64,000 bases of DNA from Anisakis pegreffii (lineage: Eukaryota; Nematoda; Chromadorea; Rhabditida; Anisakidae). The stretch is taken from assembly GCA_035041965.1 (NCBI GenBank), contig JAPYMA010002005.1:1-64000 (forward strand), written 5' to 3'. Position numbers and translations under genes: made by a program. Under the pieces are notes generated by a model. It saw only the letters and a list, made by a program, of their open reading frames with translations, did not search any database and was not told the DNA's origin. This document shows positions 12,680 to 24,600 of the stretch, piece after piece (positions within the stretch are counted from its first letter, which is position 1; each line of letters begins with the position of its first letter).

Positions 12680-14909
12680 CAGTGCATTATATAATCGCAA
12701 CGAATGATGCCTTCAAGTGATCCACTTCAAACGATCCCTACTCACTTGCAGTCAAATGCTTGCTTCTTTCTGCCACTATTGTTAGTCGTTTCACTTTGAT
12801 ATAGTGAACAATTGCTTATCGCTCGGTAGGAGAACGGTGATCAACTGACAGAAGAATATCAAATTAGCGATCGCACTACTCTTTAGTTCAATACTTATGG
12901 TTACGTTGTTCGAACGAATACAATTGTTAGAAGCATTAGCGGAGCAAAGTTCTATTTGATGTGGTGCTCTCGAAATATGTTAAGATGGCGAAGCCTAGAG
13001 AGATGAAGCAATCAGCATGAAGCAATCATTTCATCAGATCCAAGAAAAAGTTGCAAGACTTTCATGAGTCGATTTCACCTTTTCAGACATTGAACGCTCA
13101 AAAATCAGCACAAATTTTTGCTTCAAACAATATTCTTCTAAATGCTAGCGATTTGATGCGTTCAATCGCCATAAAGAGACAACGCTGAACGATCGCCACT
13201 TTACTGTCCATTGAATTTCCATTCATATTTCATCACAACATTGAAATGGCGTCGGATCAATGGATAGCTCACATCGATGAGAATTTCAAAGACAAAATAT
13301 CTCCCCAAATCGGTACGAAAATAGATCTTATACAGTTTGAGGTGAATTAACCTGAAATGAGCCTCGGCGCCGAGGCCCATTTCACTACCAGAATTTCAAA
13401 TACCAACCGATTCGATTTTTATTGACAATTCCCCATTCACATCATGCACAACAACAGTCGCATATCACTTTAGGGCTCAATACGAATCTAACTAAACCGA
13501 AAGTAGTGAAATTTTTGGCAACGATTTCGAAGATCAGCCAAATCATTTGGGAGTGACAGATACAAACGCAGCCGAACTCATTTTGGGTCGTCGACAGCTC
13601 CATCATATCATCTCGGAACTGTAAAATATTTGGTTGTATGTTTGATCAAACATTGATTTTCACCTTTTGAAGGCAACATCTTTGTTATGACGTTCAGCCT
13701 GAACTTGTTGTTGCAGTAATTTATTCATAATCAATTCTGAGAGTTTAATAGAGACTCGATGATAATAATTGTAATATTTACATTAGTAATTAATAAAAAA
13801 ACGACAAGAATACTAATAGTAACAACAACAGTAATGAACATATTAAGTACTACCAATAATAAACATATTGCTAATGCTCCTATTCCAGCAAAATATTGAA
13901 CACATGAATGCATCGCAAATGTGCCGGTAGACTCATATTTTTTACAGAGAAAAGAGAGCATCAAATAACCGCATACAATGTGAACATTTTCACGAAACTG
14001 TTTACGACCGTAATATGATGAGCAGCTGTATACAGTTTGCAACAACACAATGAAATAACGCTTGTTGCATTTGCTTGGTCTTAATTGTATGAATAAGAAT
14101 TTGTTAGTGTAATGCTCTTGAGTAACATTATTAATGCTACTTGTTTCTGATCCGAGTTTTCATGCCCTTCATTTTGATGACCTCTGCTGCTACTTCTGAA
14201 TTTCTAAGTAAGGTTCCAGTTAACTACGAGTAAAGGCGAATCAAAATAAGGTGTTAAGGAATTTATGCGGAAAATCCAGTAGCGTTTCGTCTGCTCCCCG
14301 ATCAAAACCTAATATTTCGACTAAACTATGTGAACCATACTATCATTCGTCGCAAAACATTTATTCGAAAGAGAGATTATTTTTACAAAAAAAAAAAACA
14401 ACAAGAAAGTCAAGGAGCGAGTGCACGACGAGAGCATTTACTTTGAGCTGGTTACGTCGCATTGTTCAACAAAAACCAATTTTTTAATTCACTTAAACGT
14501 CATTAAATATTCTAAGAAGATCAAACACGACAAGAACATCCTGATTGATCAACGATAATTACATACATACAAACACACATACATCTGCTTCATCCGCCAA
14601 CCTCAAAATTGCGCCCACTAAATGAGACATAAATTAATCACTAACTCAGATATGTAAGTAAAACGGATTGATGAAATCGTTCAACTAAAATATTAAATCG
14701 CGAATGACTAACAGTAACAAGCTTGCACAACAATGTAAAATACTGACTTAATTTGAGCAGTACATGGGTCATGATACCAATCATTATGGATCTACGAACA
14801 AGAAAAAGTGACTATGAACAATAGTGGACGCATGACATTGAAACACATCGATAGAGATGATAAACGAATGAACAAAGAAGCAGAGGTCCTCTTCACTGCC
14901 TCTGAAGGT
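12680..14909. other. Intergenic region between WDR37 and the PP2C gene
   Basis: The left part (12680 to about 12900) would carry the WDR37 promoter and 5' UTR; I see no clear core promoter motif. The right part is downstream of the PP2C stop. The only notable open frame is a hydrophobic one at 13731-14048, listed separately. I recognise nothing else. Confidence 0.5.
13731..14048 (-). CDS. Uncertain hydrophobic open frame
   Basis: This is a 105-codon open frame whose second half is almost entirely hydrophobic, with two candidate membrane spans (around CVQYFAGIGALAICLLLVV and VVVTISILVVFLLI). The first half holds several cysteines and basic residues. The track start is TTG, and the first internal ATG leaves only about 75 codons. 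The hydrophobic half comes from AAT/ACA-rich plus-strand sequence, which gives Ile/Val codons by composition alone, so this may be chance. I recognise no family. Confidence 0.15.
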   Translation of the reverse strand: MLLQTVYSCSSYYGRKQFRENVHIVCGYLMLSFLCKKYESTGTFAMHSCVQYFAGIGALAICLLLVVLNMFITVVVTISILVVFLLITNVNITIIIIESLLNSQN

Positions 14910-17210
14910 TTATGCGATGAGCAGTAACACAAGAGTGATATCATCAGGTTTTCCGCCTGGGGCGTTAATGCCATGCAGTGACGCTTTCACAGCGAACGGT
15001 GATAAATGTCTTGAATCGAATGCTAATCTCCTCGCTGTTAACGCTAATGTATTGCATGCGGCCTGAAATTCATTTTTTACATACCTATGAGACTACATTA
15101 AGTCGAAACTAATAAACCAAATCATTTTGTGTCACCAGAATGGCCAGAGTATCAAATTTCAAAAACTGAATGCACTACTGCTGACCATAAACAGCGGAAA
15201 GCGAGTTGAAAGAAGTGACATTCATTGTTAACAGAGAGGCAATGCTAATACTGAAGTGCAAATTCTCATTGAATAATGACTTCAGTAACATCACAACGTA
15301 GATCACATGCCGTTTTGTTTGTAAATCTAGTTAGCTGAGAGCACATGCAAAGTCTGCCCTCATGGTATCACAACCGGTTACAAGACATTTTCAGTGTAAT
15401 AAACAAGTAATGATCGTTCAATGAGCTGAACACACATCACTTCAATAAATCTTAAATTGTTGACAACATCAATTAAGTAACTCATGCCCGCCAAACAAAG
15501 AACATGCATTTTAATTCATAGTAAAATGATATGACTATAAGATAACAGTAACCGTTTAGAAATATTTCCTTCAAAATTTATAATAACCTTACCTGTATAT
15601 CACTCTGTTGAACGTTTGCTAACTGCTCAATAATTACACTCTCAGAAACATTATCCCACAAACCGTCAGTGGCCAAAACGACAACATCACCGCTTTGTAA
15701 ATCAATACTATTCAATTCGGCTTTCTCGGGTGGATCGCCAAAAAACCCTGATCCACCTGGAATACAACGTTAATTGTTGCTCAATTTTGATTATAAACTA
15801 TAGAATGATGTGTTAAAAATGAAATATGAACGAACAATGATGCGTTAGATGATTGTGAATAAGGCAATTAGCTGTTACACTGTATGATGATTACGTAAAA
15901 AGTTATCCTTTGTGACATATACAATCTCAATTTCAGAACTACTCTCTAATACACAATAAAGTACAACTATACTTCAGTTTTCTTTTCAAAAATTTGACGA
16001 AAATGATAAACTCAAATATTTGGCATGATCATCATGGATCATGATTTGCTTCTCTTAAAAACAACTAGCTGCGCTAACTGTCTGAGACTCATGATATGCC
16101 TGAATCGAATCCGTTTGAGACATCAAAAACATCTTGAATCGAACTTGCTTCGTTTCACAATCTGTTCCTTGAACATTTCAAGCAGCAGAACTACAAGAAA
16201 ATAAACGAAACAAATAAATGAATCATAACTGACCTGCACTTTCGGGTAATAATGATAGCTGGAATGGTGCATTGAAATAATGCGTTTGTTCACGACTTCG
16301 ATAAACAATTTCACCTTTCCTCAAAACCAAAAATCCGGAATCACCCAAATTCGCTGAATACAACGTATCATCATTAACAATTAATAAACACGCAGTTGAT
16401 GAACCAATCGGATGAGGTGGTTCTGATAGAGTCTCGTACGCTTGCGCCAATAAACGATCGGGACGACGCGGTTCAAATTCACCTGAAATTTTAGTTTTGA
16501 AATCATTTTATGAGGAAACTGAATTTTACGCTGAACTGATTTATCGAAGAGTTTAATTAAAAAAGGTATAAAGAATTAAACTAGAAGAACAAGTGAATGT
16601 GGGGAAAAATAAAAAATAAATCAGTTCCCTTACCTGACTGAACTAATTCGGAACAAGCTTTCATAAGTCTACTCGAGAATTCAGATGGATCGATTCCGTA
16701 TCTACGCCATCCACCTACACCATCTGCTACACCTGAAAGCAAACCTCTCCGAATTAACTATTGACGAATCATTAAAGCATAAAGCAGTCAGACGACAATC
16801 TCATGAATGCAATGATGCATGATGACTTTCAAAGAATGAAATCGATATTTGTGATTCGAAATATTCTTGGCGCTAGTTAAAGAAGTGAACTGAAAATGGT
16901 ACAAACCAACAACATGTGTATTCTTGAAATTCGCAATAAAACACGCATCATCACCGAATACGCCATTATCTCGAACCACTGAAGGACCATTAACTAAATC
17001 TTTCGGGAATCCACAGCAACTGGCGTATACCCTTGTGACTGGTGTTTGCTCTGGCTGATTCGTTGTTACTGTTGTTGAAAAGTTCTCGCATTTCGACACG
17101 CCTCGACGACATTCAGCGGGCAACTGTATCGAGTGATCAATAACACCCGCACTGATTATTGCACGCACCACCACCCGGCCACAATTCACCAACATTCTAC
17201 CACGAATCAT
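14910..17210 (-). CDS. pptc7: PPTC7-type mitochondrial PP2C protein phosphatase
   Basis: Five exons: 17210-16907, 16732-16634, 16482-16234, 15756-15593, 15062-14910. They join in phase to 323 codons (322 aa; human PPTC7 is 304). The PPM/PP2C metal-site motifs appear in order: [59 protein letters not shown]. The acidic residues of GDD, ADG, TDG and DD bind the two catalytic metals in this family. The N-terminus is rich in Arg and hydrophobic residues without acidic ones ([17 protein letters not shown]), as in a mitochondrial presequence. Family knowledge: PPTC7/Ptc7 dephosphorylates mitochondrial matrix proteins and supports CoQ synthesis and mitochondrial content. Nothing is missing from the catalytic core. 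Function is by orthology. Confidence 0.94.
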
Positions 17211-18296
17211 TTTCGATCAGGATGACAGTCTTTGTCAAACAATATCAAATGGATCGTCTCTTCATATACTCATCTCAGTCAAATTTGCACTTGAATTTCT
17301 TGATGTTTAATTTTTAATACCTGAAATAATATTCATGTTGGTTACAGCGGTAATTATAATTTCAACAAAAAAAGTTGGCGCTAATTAGACTGGTAAGAAA
17401 CATTGCGATACATCACTACTCGGAGGCAACAAAAGCTTTCTCAACTGCGTAAGGCCTCGTGATGAGGTTGAACCGGTAACGATAGCACCTCCAAAAGGAC
17501 AATGTGGAAGTTGTGGAGTAGTGATAAGAACGATCAGAAGGCGATAAGATCGTGATACTGAACAGCGACTGATCATCAATTCCAAATCAAGCTATTCAGA
17601 GAGAGGAAACCTTTTCCTACGATCACATCACAAAAGTGGCTCAACTTGAGCAACTCGAATGACACAAATGTGCCGTGCTTCTCACCGCTGCGTTTTTGCT
17701 TTTAGCGGATGTGGCTGACTTGGACGTTTACTCGAGACACACGCAACATACAACGAGAACAAGCTCGTCGAGCACATCACTGGACAACAGCAAGCACTGG
17801 TAGTAAACAAGAGCATGAAAATATAATGAGATAAGATGGGGCAATTGCGAACGAAGTGTAGAAATAAAGAATGAAAAAGGAGAAGAAGATCAAAAACCAT
17901 TTGAAAGCACAATGCGACAAAAGAAAAGAACAATTATGACTTGCAATGAGCCTGTTGGAAACAGACTTCAAACAAGTGCAGAATTCACATGTAACTGGAT
18001 AAAGCGACACGCATCTACGACAACACACCACAGAATCTTGATAATTGCGATTCAACGTAATGCACAAAGAAGCGGGTCTAAAAGTCCATTCGTAGGGTGG
18101 GTTATGCTCAGCTGTATGAACACGTTTGATATCATTCAAGAAATCAATATCAACGAGCACTTCTCACCATAATCAAGGAGATATCCCTCAGCCATTCATC
18201 CCCACAATACACCACGGCACCGTTCAGCTGTATTCAACCGAAACCAACAATGACGTGTGCGTATCGCGTCACGTGCCAAACGACTGTGTTATTTAC

Positions 18297-18336
18297 GACG
18301 ACGACGACGATCTGCTGCTGCTGCTGCTGCTGCTGT
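18297..18336. repeat. Triplet microsatellites (ACG)n and (CTG)n
   Basis: A short ACG run is followed directly by about seven CTG triplets. Overlapping open frames here (poly-Asp then poly-Leu) are products of the repeat, not genes. Confidence 0.8.
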
Positions 18337-19217
18337 TATTCGCACACGTCTCGTCTCATAGCCATTATGTATTCGCACACTCTCTGTCTGTATCTCTGCC
18401 CAATCACTCCCAGTGATGACTGCGCGACGATGTCCGTTCGAGTGACAATAGCATTACAACACACATTTTTGGGCGATGAACGTTTTTTGGCCGAGAGATA
18501 GGTGACTCGAATGCTTTAGGGTCGGAGTGGCTTGCCGAAACGAATGATAAGGAAGTTTTTAGTTGTTACTCCTCCAATATTTGTCACTTCAATAGTTTTT
18601 TCATGTTAACGGAACGTGAAAAACTGCTGAATATTGGAGTTTTAATGGAATTATTGAATTCAATTTGAGCACTAGCAATCAGACGATGAATTCGAATGCA
18701 GTTAAGTGATTGTGAGCAGCTTACCATGGGAAACGTCACATCAGCACGGTATAAGTGGAAGTCACAATTAAAGATCATATGCAGAATCCGTCGATCAAAT
18801 CAAAGCACACTTTTGAGCAGCGCACACTTAAATCGCAGCCGAAATGTGTGAGGTACCAATATGACAGCAGTTTACAATTAGTATTGACCTTGTACAGCAG
18901 TCTTTGATATGTGGTCCTCATAAATTGTGGTTTCCTATGTGATCGTTCAGAATTGATTCGGAAAAATTTTTCTTCTATTGTCCTGAAAAGTACATGATCG
19001 CCATAAACTCTTTTTTATGTTTATTGTGAAACTTTTATTGTGTAATCATAATAAGATCGGATTAGAAGAGTGCATGTTTTGATTAGAGCTTAAGCAGCGG
19101 GACTGTAACAGCTTTGATCAAAACAAGATGGGAAAAAAACGAAGAATTTCATCGACAAAACAAGTTGCACTCAATGCCTTAGCCGCATCTTTTCATTCCG
19201 CTCTGTCTGACTGCTAC

Positions 19218-19541
19218 TCATTGAATAGCTCTAATTGCTTGTCGGTTCGAGATCCCCACAACGGCTTTATAAATTTGTAAACTAATAACCGAAAACATCT
19301 TCGTTTCAAAATTGACCAAGATATTATTTTCGCAAAATCGCTCTTCCGAAATCCGTGCACCTGACATCCCATCCCGCAAAGTACTTATTTCAAAATTCCC
19401 AATTGTAACAAAAATCTTCTTTTCCTGAATTTCTGAAGATAATATGCAAATGAACGTTTCATCCTGTGCAATGGAATTAAATTTCTGGAAAGTGTTTCGT
19501 ACAAAATTCGAATAATCAAAATGTGTTGACATTGCTTGCAT
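19218..19541 (-). CDS. Hypothetical protein, about 107 aa, unrecognised
   Basis: This ATG-initiated open frame lies alone between the phosphatase and the flippase. Its composition is less extreme than most chance frames here, with varied codons and a mixed hydrophobic and charged sequence containing NFEISTLRDG and RISEERFC. I see no signal peptide, membrane span or known motif, and no flanking exon that clearly joins it. It could be a single-exon gene, an exon of an unseen gene or chance. Confidence 0.22.
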   Translation of the reverse strand: MQAMSTHFDYSNFVRNTFQKFNSIAQDETFICILSSEIQEKKIFVTIGNFEISTLRDGMSGARISEERFCENNILVNFETKMFSVISLQIYKAVVGISNRQAIRAIQ

Positions 19542-21606
19542 TGTCAATTTTCGCTAGTGTTGTAGATTGCTGGAAACTTTTACATACCTTTTCAGTTATT
19601 AGTGACCTTTTTCACAGCTCTGTTAGATGTTTTGATTTCGTTCAATCATACGTTCACATTCAGTCTCGTTTCATGACCTTATTCGACAAATTTTGTTGCC
19701 TTACCACCAGTACAAATTAACCCTACTTCAAACAACATTAACAAATCAAATTAAACGAAGAGGCAGTTTTCAGTTCCGACATATACCGAGAAACATCACT
19801 TTTCGATTGATGAGAACTGCTGAATGAAAGCAGTTTCGAGTGCAATGAATCGTCTTAATGCATTAAACAATGCACGATCAAAATCAACACATATTTTTCC
19901 ATAAAATTTTATGAAAAAGAGGCAATGTCGAATGCAAATAATGTCAACAAAAAAATATCACACAAATAATCCACATAAAGGCATCATCGCTTTTTGGACG
20001 TATAGCTGCGAGTAAATACAAACGAAATATTACATTACGTAACTGAAATTGCGGGATGTTTTGTTGTGCCCATTGCAGCAAAAAACAATAAACAACATTA
20101 AAACACACACAAATACACACTGCAACTGCACGAACTGCAAGCAGTTTGAAGTTTCAAAGAAACAAAATGCGAAGAAATAAATTTGATTAAGCAACGATTA
20201 TCGATAAAATGGGATCAATAAGAAATTCTAAAACGATCAAATTTGTTTCTATAACCACAAAAATGGTCACTCAATCTATGCAATCTTTGCAGAACGGAAA
20301 TACTCCGATAAAGCAGAGCAGAGAAATCAGAAAAATTTCGTTCCAATGTTCATTTAAAAAAAACTTTAAAAAATAACAGTGTGAATAAAAATTAAATGAG
20401 CATTATTCCTTGTAATTCAACAACGTTATATATCAAACTGTTGACATATACAATTGGGAAGATATTCAAAAAACTCGAGAAGTAATTCGCAAAATTTGCA
20501 TTCACAAAAGTCGTCCACTTTTCTAAAAGCTCTTTTTGAGTTGTTTGTTCAGTTTTCAAATTTCACTTCCATATTTACAAACAAACAAACAATTACACGA
20601 ACACAACCAACAAACATGTTTCATGTCGTCGCTGAATAAACAATTCGCTGAATATACTCAAAAAAAAAATCGCTCTTTAATTATGCTACTTCAACAATAT
20701 AATTACGGTTGAGGATTGCATCCAAATTAATCAATTTTCATCCAACCATCGACATTTTACACAAATTATACCAACTCAAAAAATATTTTGAAGTGAAGTT
20801 CAACGAGAAGAAGATCACACTGTTCAAATGTCGCCCTCAAATGTGTGCAACTATTGTGACGTTTACCCGCAAACGTAATACTCTATCAGCGTGATTATCA
20901 CATAAACATCAAACTGAGATTTAAGAAGTGAGAATGAGGCACATACACATCAGCAGAATTAAGTAGAATAACTGACAGTAATCATACTGGTGTTGTTGAG
21001 GCATTTCTTTCATCGGCCACATCGCTTTCTCTATTGCCGACTATCACCTGAAAAATTGCTGCTCTTCGAATATGCACTTTGCAATGCAAACGTTAGCTGC
21101 TGTTATGTAAAAGAGAATATAAGAATGGCGAATTTGAGAGATTCGAGTACATAGGAAAACAATCCTCAGTGGAAATGCATAGAATACAGCAAAATATTTA
21201 TCGATAAAACTAATTTCATGTTGAAGAGATTGGACGTATGAAAGGGAATTTAAACGAAACAATTATTGCTATTGTGTACTTTGATCGGTTTTTTGCTATT
21301 TTTTAGCCATCGCACTCGCACCGGTATTGATGTGGTGTTGTTTTCAGCACATTTACGAGCGTTCTGTTGCATTCGCTCTCGAAGTACAGCCGATGGATGA
21401 AACGTATTGATGAGCACACTTACAACCAATCTAAATTTCAGTTCATACTCTTTCACTCTCATCAACTCTTCAAATTCATAGATTCCAACTGAATGCAGTT
21501 CATTTCAGGAAGTCATGTCTTTCTCGTCCCATGATCTTAGAATGTGCATACGATTTGACTCGCGCACAGCCTTAAGCTTTTTATAATCGATGAGTTTCAA
21601 TCATTC

Positions 21607-24600
21607 TCAAGTGAATTTTGAAATCCTGCCATTACAAGACAACAATGACTGCAAGATTGGATGAAAAGATATGAGATGAAATCGTCTACTGACAAAATAA
21701 CGAATGAATGAATAAAACCTTGGCGAGAGGGCAACAGCAGTGGACAGAATAACAACAAGCCAGAAACGAATATCACACATCGCGAAATCAGCAACCATCA
21801 CTGGTGGATCTTTAACGTTGAAAGCTGGCGATACAATAGCATTATAAATCAATGCGAACATGAAATAGGCAACGATTGAGAGCACCAACGAGATTAGTAA
21901 TGCTGATGTCTGAAATCAAATTAATGCGTCAAAATGAAACATTTCATTTCAGACGACTGCTCTGATTAGTTCGTTCTTTGAAGAGTTCAAGAAAGTGAAA
22001 ATGCAACAAACAATCACAATATTTTATTAAGGCTCAGCTGATCAAAATTAATTGAGTTTCAATAAAAAGAATAAAACAAAAATAAAAGTTCATTATTTAT
22101 TTATTCATTATTTACATAAATAGAAATATTATGTAAATAATGAATAAATAAATAATGAACTTCATGAATAAAAACAGTAAAAATAATCGTCGCACTAAAT
22201 ACCACATAAAATATTATGTATAATTCAACTGACCCAAAAATTAACAAAAATGGCGAAGTGAAAACTATTAACAAATAACAACTGTGTGCACAGCACAAAA
22301 CCAAACTTCCACACATCGCATTCCGTGTCCACAAATACCTTCAATGAGAGAAGAATTTTTAGCTGATTCACATAAGAGCAGAAAACTGATGATTTGTTGG
22401 CAAAATCGATTATTCTTTTCAAACATCTCGATTCTTTTAATAGCTCAAGAATGTGGTTTGCAAAATTATGCAAATTTTGGTGTCATTTCTGTTGCTTCGA
22501 TATTGGAGATGAGAAAATAGGAAATTGCTAAAGCACATAAGAAATCGCACACGAAAACTTCATCAAAACGTTCAAAGAATACATTAAAACATACAAAATG
22601 TGCACTGAAGTAGATAGCTGCACTCTGCCAGAGTGCATCCAACATATTCAACCAAAACGAGTACCAGCGATACAACTGAAAATCCAACAACCCAAACATT
22701 CATTCGAATTAAAATTCTATTAGCAATCGCAAATTTCTGCAGTATTCAAGTTGTTTGACCAAAATTTTTCCTATCCATTGCCTAGCTAACAATCGAATTT
22801 GCTAAATTCACTTGGACGAAAATATTATTACATTCCACATCAAGTATCGAAAAACAATTCTTGATTTGATAGTGTGCATCGCTGGAAAATGTGAACAGAT
22901 TCATTTCAATATTATGAACGAGAACAAGAAAATTATACACGACTGTATACTGAATGCATGAAAAGAGGATCAGCTCAAAACAAGAATGCATAAAAAATGT
23001 AATAATTTCAAAGTGTGCAATCGAAATGCAACATTTCATAAAAATATGCAACATTGAATTCTATGAATGTCTTAAAGATATGTCTTCAGTTACCTTTGAA
23101 TGTCTTCCTTGAGCGTAAAGAAATGGATGCTGAAGCAACAACTCTGCAGATGCATCTTGATCGATAATCCCAAAAAGTAATGAAGGTACTAAAAATGATA
23201 TGCTCATTCCATTGCATGGTAAACTCTTATTTAAAATGGATAATTCAAACTACAACAAATAATTAAAAGAATGCCAACTGCATATTTATTGAAATGATAA
23301 GCATATAGCAATAATGCCATCAAATTCACAATAAACGTTCCAAAAAAACCAAAAAATGATAACTAATCGTAAGCCACAAAATAATGCGCATAAACCAACC
23401 GGAAGTGAAAAGAAAATTATAAACCATCAGATAGATAGGATCAATAGGCACTTGTGCACTGAAACCGTTGTAAATTTGACACCAGAAGAGAACGAAGACG
23501 AACAACTGAAATTGGATCACTCGAATCACTGACACATTATTCTCAGAGATTTGATTTGATTTCAACAAAGCAACTAAAATTTGATCTCTCTGAAATGAGA
23601 CACAAACGGACAATCAGTGATGACCGTCAACTAAACTCGATAATTTTGCGAAACTGAAAATGTTCATTGAAAATGCAGACAAATATAATTCTATAAAAAA
23701 TTTATCTGCTGATGCAATGAACATCACACCACGACATCTCAACTTCCCCTGATTTCATCCTCATTCTCTTTCAGTCACCACTCAAATCGAAACTCATAAA
23801 ATTCGCATTCATCAGTAAAATTAGCTATCAGTCATGCACCGTTGCTATAAAAAGAGTCATTCCATCCTGACAGAGAACAAAACAACAAGAAAAACAGATA
23901 AAATCGAAATAATGCAAACGGCAAAAATTGCATTGAAGTAATGGCAAAAAGCAAAAACTGCAACAATACAAATAATAAACGCAACGAAACTCCCAATTGC
24001 ATTGAAATAGCGCAAAACAAAAGCTAAATAAATATTGAACGCAATAAAAAATCAAAGCGAACGATATGAATAACAAGAACGAACAGCATTTTTGTAGAAG
24101 AAATAAAGGATGATCAACGATAACCGATAATAGCACCAATGACCATGAACCAGCAATAAACGAATCAAGAAACGAAATCGAGCCAACGCAAAATCTGACG
24201 CCATTACAGCCTGAAGATTGCTTTTCTCTTGTTTCAAAGCGACATTCTGCATTACATAAGCAATTTCAGTTTTAAGCAAAAGCTTTTTGTGCGCAACACC
24301 ACTTGCATCGAGTACTTGTATTATATTACAAGAAAATCACCAATCTGAGCAAAATTAGCTGCAAGCCGATGAAACACCACCTTTCACTAAGAAGTAAGAA
24401 AAACACAGAGGAAAAAAAGACGAGAGCACCATCCTACCTGCATACCCTCTTGACCAGAAATTCCAATGCCGATATCAGCACATTGTATCATCGAAACATC
24501 ATTCGCTCCATCGCCAATTGCCAGCACTTTACCTTTCAATTGCTCTTTAACCAATCTGACCAGCGACGCTTTTTGTAGAGGAGTTGCACGACAGCACAGT

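Larger units (their letters stand above)
17211..21606. other. Intergenic region between the PP2C gene and the flippase
   Basis: This region lies upstream of the phosphatase and downstream of the flippase. It contains short GAC and CTG triplet runs at about 18297-18336 that create spurious Asp/Leu runs in translation. It also holds one isolated minus-strand open frame at 19218-19541, listed separately, and minus-strand open frames at 21250-21465 that might be unassigned flippase tail or 3' UTR. No other gene is supported. Confidence 0.5.

Noticed and set aside
18126..18501. Plus-strand frames with poly-Asp, poly-Leu and poly-Cys runs
   Set aside because: These are translations of ACG/CTG triplet repeats.
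19240..19260. tRNA-like B box (GGTTCGAGATCC)
   Set aside because: The flanking bases do not form a T-stem or acceptor stem, and no A box lies at the right distance.
21250..21600. Further C-terminal flippase exons (for example 21482-21565 or 21250-21465)
   Set aside because: A splice at CCAAG/GTTTTA would be possible, but the downstream acceptors are weak and the reading meets stops or lacks family similarity. I kept the in-exon stop at 21607 and flagged the uncertainty.
22101..22334. Minus-strand open frame through the hairpin
   Set aside because: Its upper part overlaps the flippase exon 22338-22234 in another frame; the rest is the palindrome and intron.
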